64,000 nt of DNA from positions 599-64,598 of the forward strand of contig NW_014575556.1 in the NCBI RefSeq assembly GCF_000708205.1, written 5' to 3'. The first letter of the stretch is position 1, and each line of letters opens with the position of its first letter. Below the pieces are notes generated by a model. The model was not told where the DNA came from. It did no database searches and saw nothing but the letters and a program-made list of their open reading frames with translations. The DNA is from Mixia osmundae IAM 14324 (taxonomy: Eukaryota; Basidiomycota; Mixiomycetes; Mixiales; Mixiaceae). Both the position numbers and the translations under genes were made by a program. Positions 12,317 through 22,687 of this stretch are shown here, piece after piece.

Positions 12317-12445
12317 GACGCTCGCAAGCGATGGAAAGGCGGTGATGACGACGCGGATCGTGCAAGGCGGCAAAAGACGCGTCGCACTTTGCAGACCGCC
12401 CAAAGAGCGAGCGCCTGGTCGAGGCACCCCACGTCGGCTCAGTCG

Positions 12446-14967
12446 ATGCCCGTGCTTGCGACGACGAGGCTCAAGGAAGCATATGCATCTCTCACATCCT
12501 CAGCCGTCAATGGCACCCAGATCAATGCCCCGCAGCGACGTACCGAGCTTCGAGGAGGACAAAACAGCTTGCTCATCCTCTGCGCGCCCGACGTCGATGC
12601 CATATGCGCGGCGCGTATACTGACCACGCTCCTCAAGGAAGGTAGGAAGCGTGATGCGCGACGCTCAGGGTCGATTGAGCTGAAGAGCCGAGGGTCAGAT
12701 TGGATTGCCTTTACGCTCGTGCCCGTCTCTGGCTGGTCGGAGCTCGAGCGCATCAATGTCGAGAGGATAGATGGCAATCTCGACGCAAGTGCTGTCTCAA
12801 TAGCCAGGTGTTCGATGTACTGACTGTCGCATCTCAGTTGCGCTCCATCGTCCTCATCAACTTTGGCGCGACGAAGGACTTGATCGAGCTGGACGTCCTT
12901 TCGCCGTCACCTGGCGTCAGGATACACGTCATTGATTCACATAGACCCTACAATCTCGACAATCTGTTTTCATGTAAGATCCATCGGAGTAAGTCAGGCT
13001 TACCGGGTGTTCACGCACCGCTATCGCAGTCAAGGTGCCGTATCAAGATGTCTTCATCTGGGATCAAAATGAGGTAGCCGATCTCGACGAGGAGCGAAGA
13101 GCATTTGAAGCACTCGATGCCGAGCCAGACTCCTCATCGGAAGAGGAAGACGCTGACACAGACGAGGAGGATCTCAATTTCGCTCGACGTCGGCGCGAAC
13201 GGTTGTCAGCGACAGCGCGCTCACCTAGCAGCTCTTCTCGGAGCAATCTCTTCTCGGACAACGACGACGACGGCGGCGGCGGCGGCAGCGGCGGCGGCGG
13301 CGATCAGGACGACGAGAGTGGCTTCAGCAGGAAGCGTAAAAGGCGGAGGAGTCGTCAGCCTTCAGGTCCATCCGGCCTGTCCCTGCAAGACAAGAAACGC
13401 TATCGCAATACCATCCGACGATACTACGACTCTGGCACCTACTTTGGCTATTCTGCAGCAGGTGTGCTCTATGGCCTTGCCGTGCTGAAGGACCGCGCAG
13501 ACAACGAATTGCTATGGTATGCCATCTCTAATCAGAGTTATCTTGCTCACTTCTGCGACAGGCTTGCAATTCTGGGTCTCACGTATCAATTCACAGCCGG
13601 CCTCGTCGACCGCGAGCGCTACGAGCGCTTCTCGGGCTTGTTCGGAGATGAGGCTGCGAGACTGAATCTTGGCGAGCAGCCTGCTAGCAGCAGCAAAACG
13701 GATGACAGGGACATCCGCGCCAGTCACGAGTTCCGATTTATGCTGCTTCGGCACTGGAGTTTGTACGACTCAATGTCGCACTCAGGCTACATAGCCAGTA
13801 AGCTCAGGCTATGGCGAGATCGCGGCAGGAAGAACCTGCAAGGTTTGCTTGCCAAAATGGGGTATGTCATGCACGTGTCCAACGCGCAATCTCATGATTT
13901 TGCATGCAGTTATTCACTCTCGCAAGCAAGACAAAGCTGGGTCCACATGGATATGGACCTCAAGCGCGCACTACCCGCAAAGATCGAGTCGATCGCGCCT
14001 GAATATGAGCTTGACGATCTATCGTTTCCGTCTTTCTGTAGATCCTACGGTATGGCTGGCCCGCTATCCGCTTCGGATGCCGTGGAAGGGCTAGGCGCGC
14101 TGCTAGAGGTCTCTTGCGGCGTCAAGCTTGACTTTTCTGGCCTCGGCGGCCAAGCCGAATGGGATTCTTCAGTAGTCAGGGCATGGAGCTACGGACGATA
14201 CGGAGATTCCGAGACGGCGAGGGTGGACAAAGAGCACGTCCGAGCAGAAGCACCCAACATACAAGCCGAGTCCGATGAGCTTGCGCTCGTGAAGATCAAG
14301 AGCAGCGCATGGTGGGTGAGAAGCTTCTCAACCGCATGGGATGCAATGGCCAATGAGTACGTTCCCCGACGCACACTGGGCAGTACTGAAATTGTGCGCG
14401 GTTTCAGAGGTCTGTTGCGGGCGTCGCTACCGTTGAGCATGGCTCTTCATCGTGCTATAATACGACAAGGGACTTCGCTGCTCGAGAAGAAAGCGATCAA
14501 GAGCTTGACAGACTTTCGACTCGCAACAATCAGCGAAGGCCCTGATCTTTCGGTCTTTTCGCATCCTGCGACGCTGTCAAGACTGGCGGTCTGGCTCATT
14601 GACGCCATTCGAGATCTCATGCAACAAGCGCGACCCAATGCTGGCAAGGGTGGCATCAAATCCTTACCCTTCATCTTGGCTTCGCTCGACGAGCGCTCGG
14701 ACGCGTATCTCGTGGTAGGCATGACTGGAGCTGCCAACTTTGACAACGTCAAGAAAAAGTGTGTACAACGGTTTCTCTGCACTTGCTTTTAAGACTTACA
14801 GCGAGCCTTGCAGCAAATTCGGTCGAGCCTTCGAAGATGCAGCTGAGCTGTCTGGCGCGACTGTTCAGCACGACGGCTTTGAATCGAGCGTTATACAGGT
14901 ACCACGGGACGACCTGACACTCTTTCTAGAAAAGGTTCATCTCAACATGGCAACATCGCGCATCTAG
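12446..14967 (+). CDS. CDC45: Replication initiation factor CDC45
   Basis: Core of the CMG helicase that unwinds replication origins. Exon 1 (from 12446, MPVLATTRL) carries LLILCAPDVDAICAARILTT, the N-terminal DHH-related signature. After a 44-nt intron comes LRSIVLINFGATKDLIELDV and a HVIDSHRPYNLDNLF block. The large exon (about 13035-14750) holds the acidic insert (EEEDADTDEEDLNF), a Gly/Asp tract, RRYYDSGTYFGYSAAGVLYG and the rest of the domain. A last intron (GTGTGT donor, TTGCAG acceptor) leads to KFGRAFEDAAELSGATVQHD and GFESSVIQVPRDDLTLFLE, the conserved C-terminus. It is divergent from SHP1, with 129 bases between starts. Confidence 0.95.
13255..13310 (+). repeat. GAC/GGC codon-repeat tract inside CDC45
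   Basis: Runs of GAC then GGC codons encode a DNDDDGGGGGSGGGG stretch in the acidic insert of CDC45. It is in frame and the surrounding domain is intact, so it is a tolerated length-variable linker rather than a lesion. Confidence 0.8.
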
Positions 14968-15037
14968 CTCTTGGTCGCTTCATTCGAAGCATGATACAGC
15001 ACACGCAATGCAATGCTGCTTGTTGTACAGTGATAAA

Positions 15038-17254
15038 TCATTGCGAGCTCAGTGGAAGTGACTGGGGCGATGCACTGGGAGACGCGCTAGGTGATACTCC
15101 AGGGGAGTGACTGGGAAGCAGAAGGGGCTGAGCGCCAGGCGACGAACTTCTAGCGAAGCCTAGGTTGGGAGATGACAGATTGGGCGACGTTGGGTAGCCG
15201 ACCAGATTGTTCGTTGAACCAAAGGGATCATTGTATCCCGCCAACGCGACGTTATCGTCAAAACTGGACCTTGCTTCAGTCACTGTCTGCTCTTGCGGCT
15301 GCCAGAGTGTCGCACTGGACGCGTTCGAGGCGCCAAGCGGTCGCAGATCGACACCATGCCCTTCACGCGAACTGCGCTCCGACTTCCGAGTTTGGCTCTC
15401 GTTTCCCATTGTAAGGCTACTGGGTGGCGAATCTGATCGCCAGTGAAGATCCTCAGACGTCGGCAGATCTATAGGGGCGACTGGGGGCAACGGCCGCCGG
15501 AGCGGACGTTTGCTGCTCGGGCCGACCTGATGCCGTGAGGAAGTGGAAGAGCTTGAGTCACGAGAGCCGGCTCTGACGGCGGTACGGACTCGCGGGCTTG
15601 CGTCGGGGGAGCCATCGAGCGTTGTGGTTGGCTGAGGCCGCAGCTTGGGTAAAGGCTCCCTCAAGCTCGTCTCGCGCGGCACCGGGGCCGAGTAGAGCCC
15701 AACCTGCGCCCAGCTTTGCCTACTGCGCTCGCACAGCGCCTCGATGATGCCCATGCCTTTGTAGCGGCCGCGAAGCCGCCATTGATTGCCTGTACTGCGA
15801 GACTCGCGAGTCCGCGCAGTCGCTCGGCGCCCGATGCTCTCGAAAGTAAGACCAAAGTCTGCGCCTTGATCGGCATATGTTTGACTGCCAATACCATCGT
15901 CGCTATCGTCGCTGTCGTTATCCGTTCGGAGGGATGAATCTAATGTGCAGAATGAATTCGCTTGCAGATCATCTGCAAAAGACGACAGGAATCGTGCCCA
16001 GCCACCTTCTGAGCCCCACCCAGGAAACAAGACTGTTTTGACGTCGATATCACGGCCAAACGCGATGACCTGACCTGGCAAAGCCTGCAAAGTCTTCCAG
16101 GCGTTCATTTGTCCGGCGCTCGTCTTGGGAGGGAAAACGAAAGGCGACGGTCCGTCAGCCTTTGGCGTGGTGACGTCGTCGTCCGAGTCGTCTACGCGTG
16201 TCGTCTGAGGTGGGTTGAGGTCGATGCCTATATAATTACCGCCGCCATCCCGCAAGAGGGGAATCCAGCCGGGATTGCTGTAATGCTCTCTTACCCATCC
16301 TTGTGGACAGCTGCCCATGACTTGACCGGTCGTGTTATAACGCGATTCGTCAAGATCATCAGCTACATATATACCGGTGCTGCTGGTCCCGTCTGCGTTG
16401 TTGACAGAATCGTAGGTTTCCGATGTCGGCGCTCGCGTGCTAGAAGCGCTCGATCGCGACGAGGACGCAGGGCGCGGGAAAGCAGGCGCAAATGGATCGT
16501 CTACAAGGTGTGAAGCATGTCCCGCCATGTTCGCTGCTTCTAGCTTGCGCCAGAAATCCCACTCTTCATGGATCTCCTCGGCTGTCATGAGCCAGAGTCC
16601 CCAGACGAGACCCGGACGACCTGGGGCGAGATCGGATCTGCCACTGGTGTTTGTTGTGCTGCAAGAATAGACGTCTTGCCCGTCGTGTATCGCGAGGGAG
16701 TCCTTCAGATCACGCGGTAGCAGTCCAACGCCAAGTAGCCGTTGTAGATCGAGTATCTCCTTCGAGGGACAGGGCAGGGAAAGCGTATCGACGAGCTCAG
16801 GATACTGGCTGGACAGGATCTTTTCAATCCGCCTGAATGTTGCCTTGACGGAAGGATAGCTCGAGCCGGCAGCGTTCCTGGCATTATCTGATGTGCTGAG
16901 CGTGCTGCCGTTGGCGCGAGTCGTCCGCGCGCTCTGGTAGACGGGATATGCATACGTCTGCGCACGATCCATTTGGCTTGCCTCGGGCGGATAGGACGAG
17001 TCAGACCTCGAGGAAGAGCTTGAGGCAAGAGAAGAATCGGGATCATGATTCTGGCTCGCCGAGCGCGTCGGACGAGTGTCCATGGACAGTCTGACGTCGT
17101 CATACTCGGATTGACTGGCGTCTGCTGGCTTCCGAGGAGAGCTAGCCTGAGCCTTCGAGCCGGGCCCGGATGACGAGCCAGACTGCGGGCGCGCGGTTGA
17201 ATGAGGCAGGCCGGATTCGCTTGTCGAAGCAAAGAGAGATCTGAAGAAGCTCAT
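15038..17254 (-). CDS. KNR4: Cell-wall assembly regulator SMI1/KNR4 family
   Basis: A single uninterrupted frame of 738 residues. The N-terminal about 130 residues are disordered and Ser-rich. The SMI1/KNR4 fold follows: VKATFRRIEKILSSQYPEL, then LGVGLLPRDLKDSLAIHDGQ and GLVWGLWLMTAEEIHEEWDF. Next come CPQGWVREHYSNPGWIPLLR and GGGNYIGIDLNP, all family hallmarks. The C-terminal about 250 residues are again Ser/Pro-rich and disordered. In yeast Knr4 links cell-wall synthesis to the Slt2 MAP kinase pathway; the same role is assumed here. Lack of introns is unusual for this window. It is divergent from RPC25 with a gap of about 330 bases in which I see no gene. Confidence 0.92.
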   Translation of the reverse strand: MSFFRSLFASTSESGLPHSTARPQSGSSSGPGSKAQASSPRKPADASQSEYDDVRLSMDTRPTRSASQNHDPDSSLASSSSSRSDSSYPPEASQMDRAQTYAYPVYQSARTTRANGSTLSTSDNARNAAGSSYPSVKATFRRIEKILSSQYPELVDTLSLPCPSKEILDLQRLLGVGLLPRDLKDSLAIHDGQDVYSCSTTNTSGRSDLAPGRPGLVWGLWLMTAEEIHEEWDFWRKLEAANMAGHASHLVDDPFAPAFPRPASSSRSSASSTRAPTSETYDSVNNADGTSSTGIYVADDLDESRYNTTGQVMGSCPQGWVREHYSNPGWIPLLRDGGGNYIGIDLNPPQTTRVDDSDDDVTTPKADGPSPFVFPPKTSAGQMNAWKTLQALPGQVIAFGRDIDVKTVLFPGWGSEGGWARFLSSFADDLQANSFCTLDSSLRTDNDSDDSDDGIGSQTYADQGADFGLTFESIGRRATARTRESRSTGNQWRLRGRYKGMGIIEALCERSRQSWAQVGLYSAPVPRETSLREPLPKLRPQPTTTLDGSPDASPRVRTAVRAGSRDSSSSTSSRHQVGPSSKRPLRRPLPPVAPIDLPTSEDLHWRSDSPPSSLTMGNESQTRKSERSSREGHGVDLRPLGASNASSATLWQPQEQTVTEARSSFDDNVALAGYNDPFGSTNNLVGYPTSPNLSSPNLGFARSSSPGAQPLLLPSHSPGVSPSASPSASPQSLPLSSQ

Positions 17255-17584
17255 TGTTTGCTGCCTTCGTCCGACCGTCGATGCATAGCTGCAAAGTATC
17301 CCTGTTCAGGTCGGCTTCCAGGACCAAGTTGAGCACCTACACCAGGTCGGATCACTCGGTTTGCAAGGCTGCTTGTCCTTGCGTGCCGCGCCGTTGCATC
17401 AGCGGCGCGGCAGGTAGAGCTGACAGCTTCTGGACCGAGCAACTTGAGCACTGCTGAAGCCGCTTGAGCCCGGCTGGGAGTACCTGTTCTGTCCAAGACG
17501 GGCCGGCGCTGCGCTGCGCGTCGCGAACACTCTGCGAAATTTTGCCGGCTGGCTGTGAGCGCCCTGCTGGGCTCGTTCAGCTCC

Positions 17585-18494
17585 ATGTTCGTCCAATCTA
17601 GGCTCAAGGCATTGACGGCACGCGCTAGCCTTCACGAAGCGAGCTCATGAGACCGGCAGGACACTATCGCAGTCGAGCCACGAGATATGAGCAAAGACAC
17701 GCAGGCAGCAATTACGTACGAGATCAACCGCAAGTACGCCAACAACGTCAGTCGATGTCGCCGTGTGCGCGACCAAACTGAATGGTGAAGAGGTTTGCAG
17801 GTCGTTGCAGGCCTGGGACTATGCGTGACGCTCTACAATATTGTAGACTGCTCCGAAGGAATGGTGCTCTACGGCGACGGCAAGCTTTACTACAAGCGTA
17901 CGCGAAGCTTGCCCAGAAGCATGGCGCGCGCGCTCAAGCAACAGCAGTGGTGTTCGATCTGGTCGTCTTCAAGCCGCAAGTGGGTGAGATGCTCGTCGGA
18001 CAAGTGCTCTCTCAAAGCGCAGAGGGCATCCGAGGTCAGCTGTGGATCTCGCCATGGTGGGGCGGCTGTTTCTCACAGCCGGCACAGTCTCGCTTGGCTT
18101 CTTCGATGAGATCGAGATACCAAAGTCGCTCATGATGAACAACATGAACTTGTACGTCGCAAGCTCGAAGCAAATCGCGCCTTCTGACAAGCAGGCGGCC
18201 AGTGATTCGACCACCCCTCACGGAAACTATATGCTCGAATACTCCAACGATGAGGAGCCAGAGACGACGACAAAGCTCTATGTGCTCAAAGGAGAAGCGT
18301 TTGCGTTCAAGGTCAATCGCGAAATCTTTGAAGAGACCGGCCCCAAAGTCGCCCCCAAACTCGTCAATGCAGGCAACATCGGCACCAGCGGATCGCGCGG
18401 CGGCGCACAAGATCTCATCGCTCCCTCTGGCTACAAGTTGCAAGGCTCCTGTGACGAAGAAGGCACAGGACCCCTGCGATGGTGGCGTCCCTGA
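17585..18494 (+). CDS. RPC25: RNA polymerase III subunit RPC25 (Rpb7/RPC8 family)
   Basis: Stalk subunit of RNA polymerase III, needed for initiation. Exon 1 (17585-17608) codes MFVQSRLK. A 51-nt intron with a GC donor (17609-17659) is followed by DTIAVEPRDMSKDTQAAITY and EINRKYANN. Further introns precede VVAGLGLCVTLYNIVDCSEG with MVLYGDGKLYYK, then FDLVVFKPQVGEMLVGQVLS, then VSLGFFDEIEIPKSLM. The order and content match the N-terminal RNP-like half and the OB-fold half of the family, ending near GSCDEEGTGPLRWW. Five exons are needed. Every junction I checked keeps frame, including the GC-AG one. Confidence 0.9.
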
Positions 18495-18513
18495 ACGGCA
18501 CCTCATCCACAGC

Positions 18514-18795
18514 CTATTTCTCGCTGTCTGTTGCTCTTGTCCCCCCGTACGTCGAGCCAGGAGCTGGCGTTAGGTTTGCGTCATCTGCCACAGCTGAGCC
18601 ACTGACGCCGTCGTGCCTCGCTGCGCCGCTGCTACCTCCGCGGCGCTGCGCCTTACGGTCCATCCGCCTTGTCCTCCGCTCGCTGCGCCGTTCGTGCCTC
18701 ATTTCAGCTCTGCGTGCTCGACCGTCGTACTTGGCTTTGCGGGCCTCATGGGCAGCCCTGAGCGTGCTACTCAGTATGTCTGTTGTTAACAACAA
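18514..18795 (-). CDS. Possible small Arg/Glu-rich protein, start not found
   Basis: An open frame of about 93 codons with strongly charged, helix-like composition (HEARKAKYDGRARRAEMRHE, then RRSERRTRRMDRKAQRR). It ends 20 bases from the convergent RPC25 stop. It has no ATG in frame before an upstream stop, so a short first exon would be needed; a GTACGT donor-like word sits around 18805. I do not recognise it and it may be a chance frame in an Arg-rich reading of GC-rich DNA. Confidence 0.25.
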   Translation of the reverse strand: MLLTTDILSSTLRAAHEARKAKYDGRARRAEMRHERRSERRTRRMDRKAQRRGGSSGAARHDGVSGSAVADDANLTPAPGSTYGGTRATDSEK

Positions 18796-19056
18796 CGCTG
18801 CCGTACGTACGTCCGTTCATTTGCGTGCGCTTCCGACGGATCTGGTGTGAAGCATTCGCAGTGGCAGCAGACAGGTGATCTGGCTAGCGCTAGACCGCCA
18901 AGCAGCTTATTGAGAGGTGAAAGCTTCAGCATTCTTCGACCCGGCGTCGCAGTTCGCGCGCGCGCCGGCTATCTTAAAAACTCTACGCTTACCCCGGAAT
19001 CTGTCGAGTCGGGATCGATAAGCGACAGTCACCGCGGGACTCTGATCCGACAGACC

Positions 19057-20620
19057 ATGCAGACGTACACTCTCGAAGAGGTCGCCAAGCACGCGACAGA
19101 GGAGTCTCTCTGGATCGTCATCGATGCAAAGGTTTACGACATTACCGACTTTGTCGACGCTCATCCGGGTAGCAACGTCGTCCTGACCCATCGAGATGTC
19201 GCGGGCAAGGACTGCACAGATCAGTTCTACAATCTGCACCGTCACGAGGTCCTGACGAGATACAGCACGCTTCAGATCGGGACTGTGCAAGGCCAAAGAG
19301 CCACCGTGAAATCGCCCGAGGCGGGAGACATTCGCTACATTCCCTACGGCGAGCCGACCTACCTCAAGCCTGAGATCTTTGCGTCACCTTACTTCACAAG
19401 CGGCCACATCGAATTTCAGAAGCGACTGAGAAAGTTCTTGGTAGAGGAAGTTCTGCCGGAAGCGATGGAGAAGGAGGATTCTGGTGAGCTCATCTCAAAA
19501 GAGCTCATGCTCAGAATGGGCGATGTCAAGCTCAATCACATGCGACTCGGCCCTGGCAAGCATCTGCATGGCGCACTCATCTTTGACTATCTCAAAGGCG
19601 AGGACTTTGACGTCTTCCACGAACTCATTGTGCACTACGAAATTGGCCGACTAGGGACGAGAGCATTCCAAGATGGCCTCCTGGTCGGCATGGTCATCGG
19701 TCTGCCGCCTCTCTTCTTGCACGCCAAAGACGAAATCAGGGACCGCGTGATCGATGAGGTTCTCAGTGGTCGCGAGACGCTTTGCCTCGCCATGACAGAA
19801 CCGTTTGCCGGATCGGACGTGGCCGGCATCCAGACTGAAGCCGTCCTGTCAGACGATGGGCAATACTTTGAGGTATCTGGCGTCAAGCAATGGATCACGA
19901 CCTCGCGCATCTCCCGCTACTACAGCACAGCCGTCAAAACCAAGAGTGGGCTGATGATGCTGCTCATTGACACTCACTTTGGGGGCGTCACCGTCCAGCC
20001 GACCAAGACGAGCTACTCGAGCACAGCGGGAACGGGGCGTGTCACTTTCGATAGAGTCAGGGTACCTGTGTCACACATGCTAAGCGAGGAAGGCAAGGGC
20101 CTCAAGACGATCCTCGCAAATACCTCGCATGAGCGGTGGCTCATGAACTGCTTGACCATCGGCCTCGCCAGACGAGTTTGCGAGGAATCATTGCTGTGGG
20201 CGAAACAGCGCAAAGTCTTTGGCCATCACCTCATCGACGAGCCAGTGATTCGTGCCAGGCTGGGGCGGATGTTCGCTGCCGTCGAGAGCGCGTCAGCATG
20301 GAATGAAGCCATCACGTACCAGATGGCAAAGATGGATCTTGCGATCAAGACGGAGTATCTATCAGGTCCCATTGCTCTCAGCAAGTATGCGATTACCAGG
20401 TGAGATCGTCTGTCGAGCTTGTCGCGCACGAGCTCAAGAGACGTACAGGATGGAGTTTGAAGTCGCCGACGAAGCAGTGCATATCTGGGGCGGCCGCTCA
20501 CTCACGCAAGGCGGCATGGGCCGGCTCATCGAGACCCTGCAGCGAACGCGCGCATTCAGCTCAATTCTCGGCGGTACAGAGTCGATCTTGTCGGGTAAGC
20601 TGGATGACCATATCGGTTGA
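19057..20620 (+). CDS. Acyl-CoA dehydrogenase with N-terminal cytochrome b5 domain
   Basis: Exons 19057-20399 and 20449-20620 join in frame (49-nt intron) to 504 residues. Residues 1-80 form a cytochrome b5 heme domain: YTLEEVAKHATEESLWIVID, then DFVDAHPGSN with the first heme histidine, and a second candidate in NLHRHEVL. Residues about 110-500 are an acyl-CoA dehydrogenase: LAMTEPFAGSDVAG (flavin/substrate motif), YFEVSGVKQWITT, then WAKQRKVFGHHLID and, in the last exon, VADEAVHIWGGRSLTQGG. It probably oxidises a CoA thioester and passes electrons through heme. No C-terminal peroxisomal signal is evident (ends DDHIG). An upstream ATG extension is open but lacks similarity, so I chose 19057. 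Confidence 0.88.
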
Positions 20621-20886
20621 TTGCTGCTGACGTGAGTCGGAGCAGATCTTGCCGTGCGTCGCGCTATTCGACACACCCCACAGGATGCTCGTTTGTGAGC
20701 GTCGCTCCACACATTGCATGTCTGCCGCTGGAGTCTCGAGGTTCGACATCGTCTGGGCACTCTCTTGAAATCCTGAGCTTTTAAGACGCGATGCTGGCTG
20801 GCGTAGAAGAAGGTGCCGTCGCGCGCCTGAAGCGAAGCGCGGTGAAGCTCACCGGTAAGTTCGACAGACGTGGCGGCCATCGGTAC

Positions 20887-21279
20887 ATGGGCTTCACGAT
20901 CTCCGAGATCTTCCTGATCTCGCTGCTCCTCGTCAATGCGATAGCCGTGCTCAACGAGGAGCGCTTCCTCTCTAGAAGTACGCCTGCCGCGCGTATCACC
21001 GCGCTGTAGCTGAAGAGCCTGCAGTCGGATGGTCTAGCCAGCACCCGGGACAGTACAGTCAGTTCAGTGACCCCGGATACGGCGTAGGACAAGGCCAAGC
21101 TAGCGGCGAGAGTGTCAAAGTACGGCTCGTCAACCTCATCAGCGCCATCAGGACCTTGCTGAGAAGTGAGCTGTCACATTTCCAAGCGTTTGGATCAATC
21201 GAGCTCATACCGGCGCTTCGCAGTACCCCTCATTGCTGTCAACATACTCGTCATTGCCTACGAGCTCGTGCTAGGGTAG
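20887..21279 (+). CDS. YOS1: YOS1/IER3IP1-like ER-Golgi transport membrane protein
   Basis: Exons 20887-20977, 21025-21165 and 21224-21279 join in frame to 95 residues. The N-terminal membrane segment contains FLISLLLVNAIAVLNEERFL. The soluble loop is Gly/Gln/Ser-rich. The C-terminal part has VKVRLVNLISAIRTLLR followed by PLIAVNILVIAYELVLG. These are the family's signature blocks, and the length matches. Yos1 works with Yip1 and Yif1 in ER-to-Golgi vesicle traffic. An upstream ATG at 20791 is open in frame but adds a non-conserved leader. It is convergent with SHE9, with 22 bases between stops. Confidence 0.9.
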
Positions 21280-21301
21280 CGGGAATGCAAATTCTGTTGG
21301 A

Positions 21302-22548
21302 CTAGTAGAGCCAGCAAAGCGTGCACAACGTGCCCAGGACAAGACCCAAGCCAAACGGCGTCTCTGCGCGTTCCCAGTCGACGAGAGCCAGTTGCGCTAT
21401 CCACTGACGAGCGCTGATAGACCATCGTTGCAGAAAGGTCGCCTCACGGGTGTCGGAAGCCGACAGAACGCGCTCGACCTCTTGTACGACGGTGTCGTCC
21501 AACTGTGACTCGTCCGCGGTGGGAGGCAATACAGCGTCGGGCGATACGGCAGTCAGACCAGAGACGATCGTCGCGAGATGACCGTTTGTCAGCTGCATGC
21601 TCGCCGAGAGTTCTTGCTGGATCGTCGCAACAGCTTGAGCAATTTGGTCCTCGCGAGCACGAATGCGTTCCTCAACTCCTGCGACAAGTCTCTTACGCTT
21701 CCAGGGCTCGATGACGATGAGCGTCAAGAGGAAGAGTACGACGTTGATACTGGTGATGAGCAGGGTGCCATAAGTCGACACTGAGCGGATCTGATCTTTG
21801 TTCAGCTCGATAAACATGGATGGTCTCTATGATCGACGCACCTTGTCAGACCATACTTGCTCCTCGTGATAACGAGCGAGAACATGGCGCATCATGTTAT
21901 CGAAAGTCGAATCAACTTGCTCGTCCGACAGAGCGACGGCTTCTTTTGCTTGTCTCTCTGCTTGCGTGGCAGCATGCTCGCGGCGGACGATCTCTGGAAA
22001 AGCTGCAATGTCACTGTCCGACCAGGCCGACTTGCGTGCAAGAATGTCATTCATCTCGCGCTGTTGACGGCAACTGCTTCGGCCACGTACAGACAGGCGA
22101 ACCACGAGACACTCACCTGAGTGGTGAGTCGCGCTGCAACGGCTTGTTCGTAGGCTTGCTTCGCCTCTCGGGCTGCTTGACGGCGCCCAGCGAGGGCAAG
22201 CTCGGTCTCGCCGACGAGTCGCTTGAGGTCCTCGATCTCTTCATAGCCGCTCGCTTTGCTCAATCGCTGGGAAAGTACCCCGAGCTCCTGCTCGATGCGT
22301 TTGGCAGCTGAGGCGTAGCGCTGCTTGGTTAGTTGAGCAGCCAGACGCAGGCGCTGGTCGACCTGCAGAGCCTTTGCCTGCTCTTTGGCCGTCTTGAGCA
22401 GCCCGCTCAGCTGTGCATGCGTCGTCCTTGTGTCTGCTGGCTTAGGCGAGTCGATGGAGTACGTCCGCCGTAGACTGGGCAGACTGGCGCTCGGCTTGGA
22501 ACGCTGCGAAAAGTAACAAGCCCGGCAGAAGCTGCTCCCGCGCTGCAT
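21302..22548 (-). CDS. SHE9: Mitochondrial inner-membrane protein SHE9/MDM33
   Basis: The N-terminus at 22548 (MQRGSSFCRACYFSQR) looks like a mitochondrial presequence rich in Arg/Ser. Coiled-coil exons follow (LKTAKEQAKALQVDQRLRLA, later EIEDLKRLVGETELALAGRR). An intron leads to the exon coding REMNDILARKSAWSDSDIAA and FPEIVRREHAA, the most conserved block of the family. The last exon begins with NKDQIRSVSTYGTLLITSIN, contains a membrane segment and EPWKRKRLVAGVEE, and ends with a second hydrophobic stretch. Mdm33 influences inner-membrane fission and mitochondrial shape. It is divergent from the MFS gene by 139 bases. Confidence 0.9.
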
Positions 22549-22687
22549 ACGCCCTCGTCGGCTCGGCCACCTTGGAGCTACCAGCCAGCCGAGCAGTCCG
22601 CAAGTGGGATGGGATCGATAGGAGAAGTCTTGCTCTGCGCACTACGCTACGCGACAAGAATCGACGAGAGGGAGAGAGACAGCGGCC

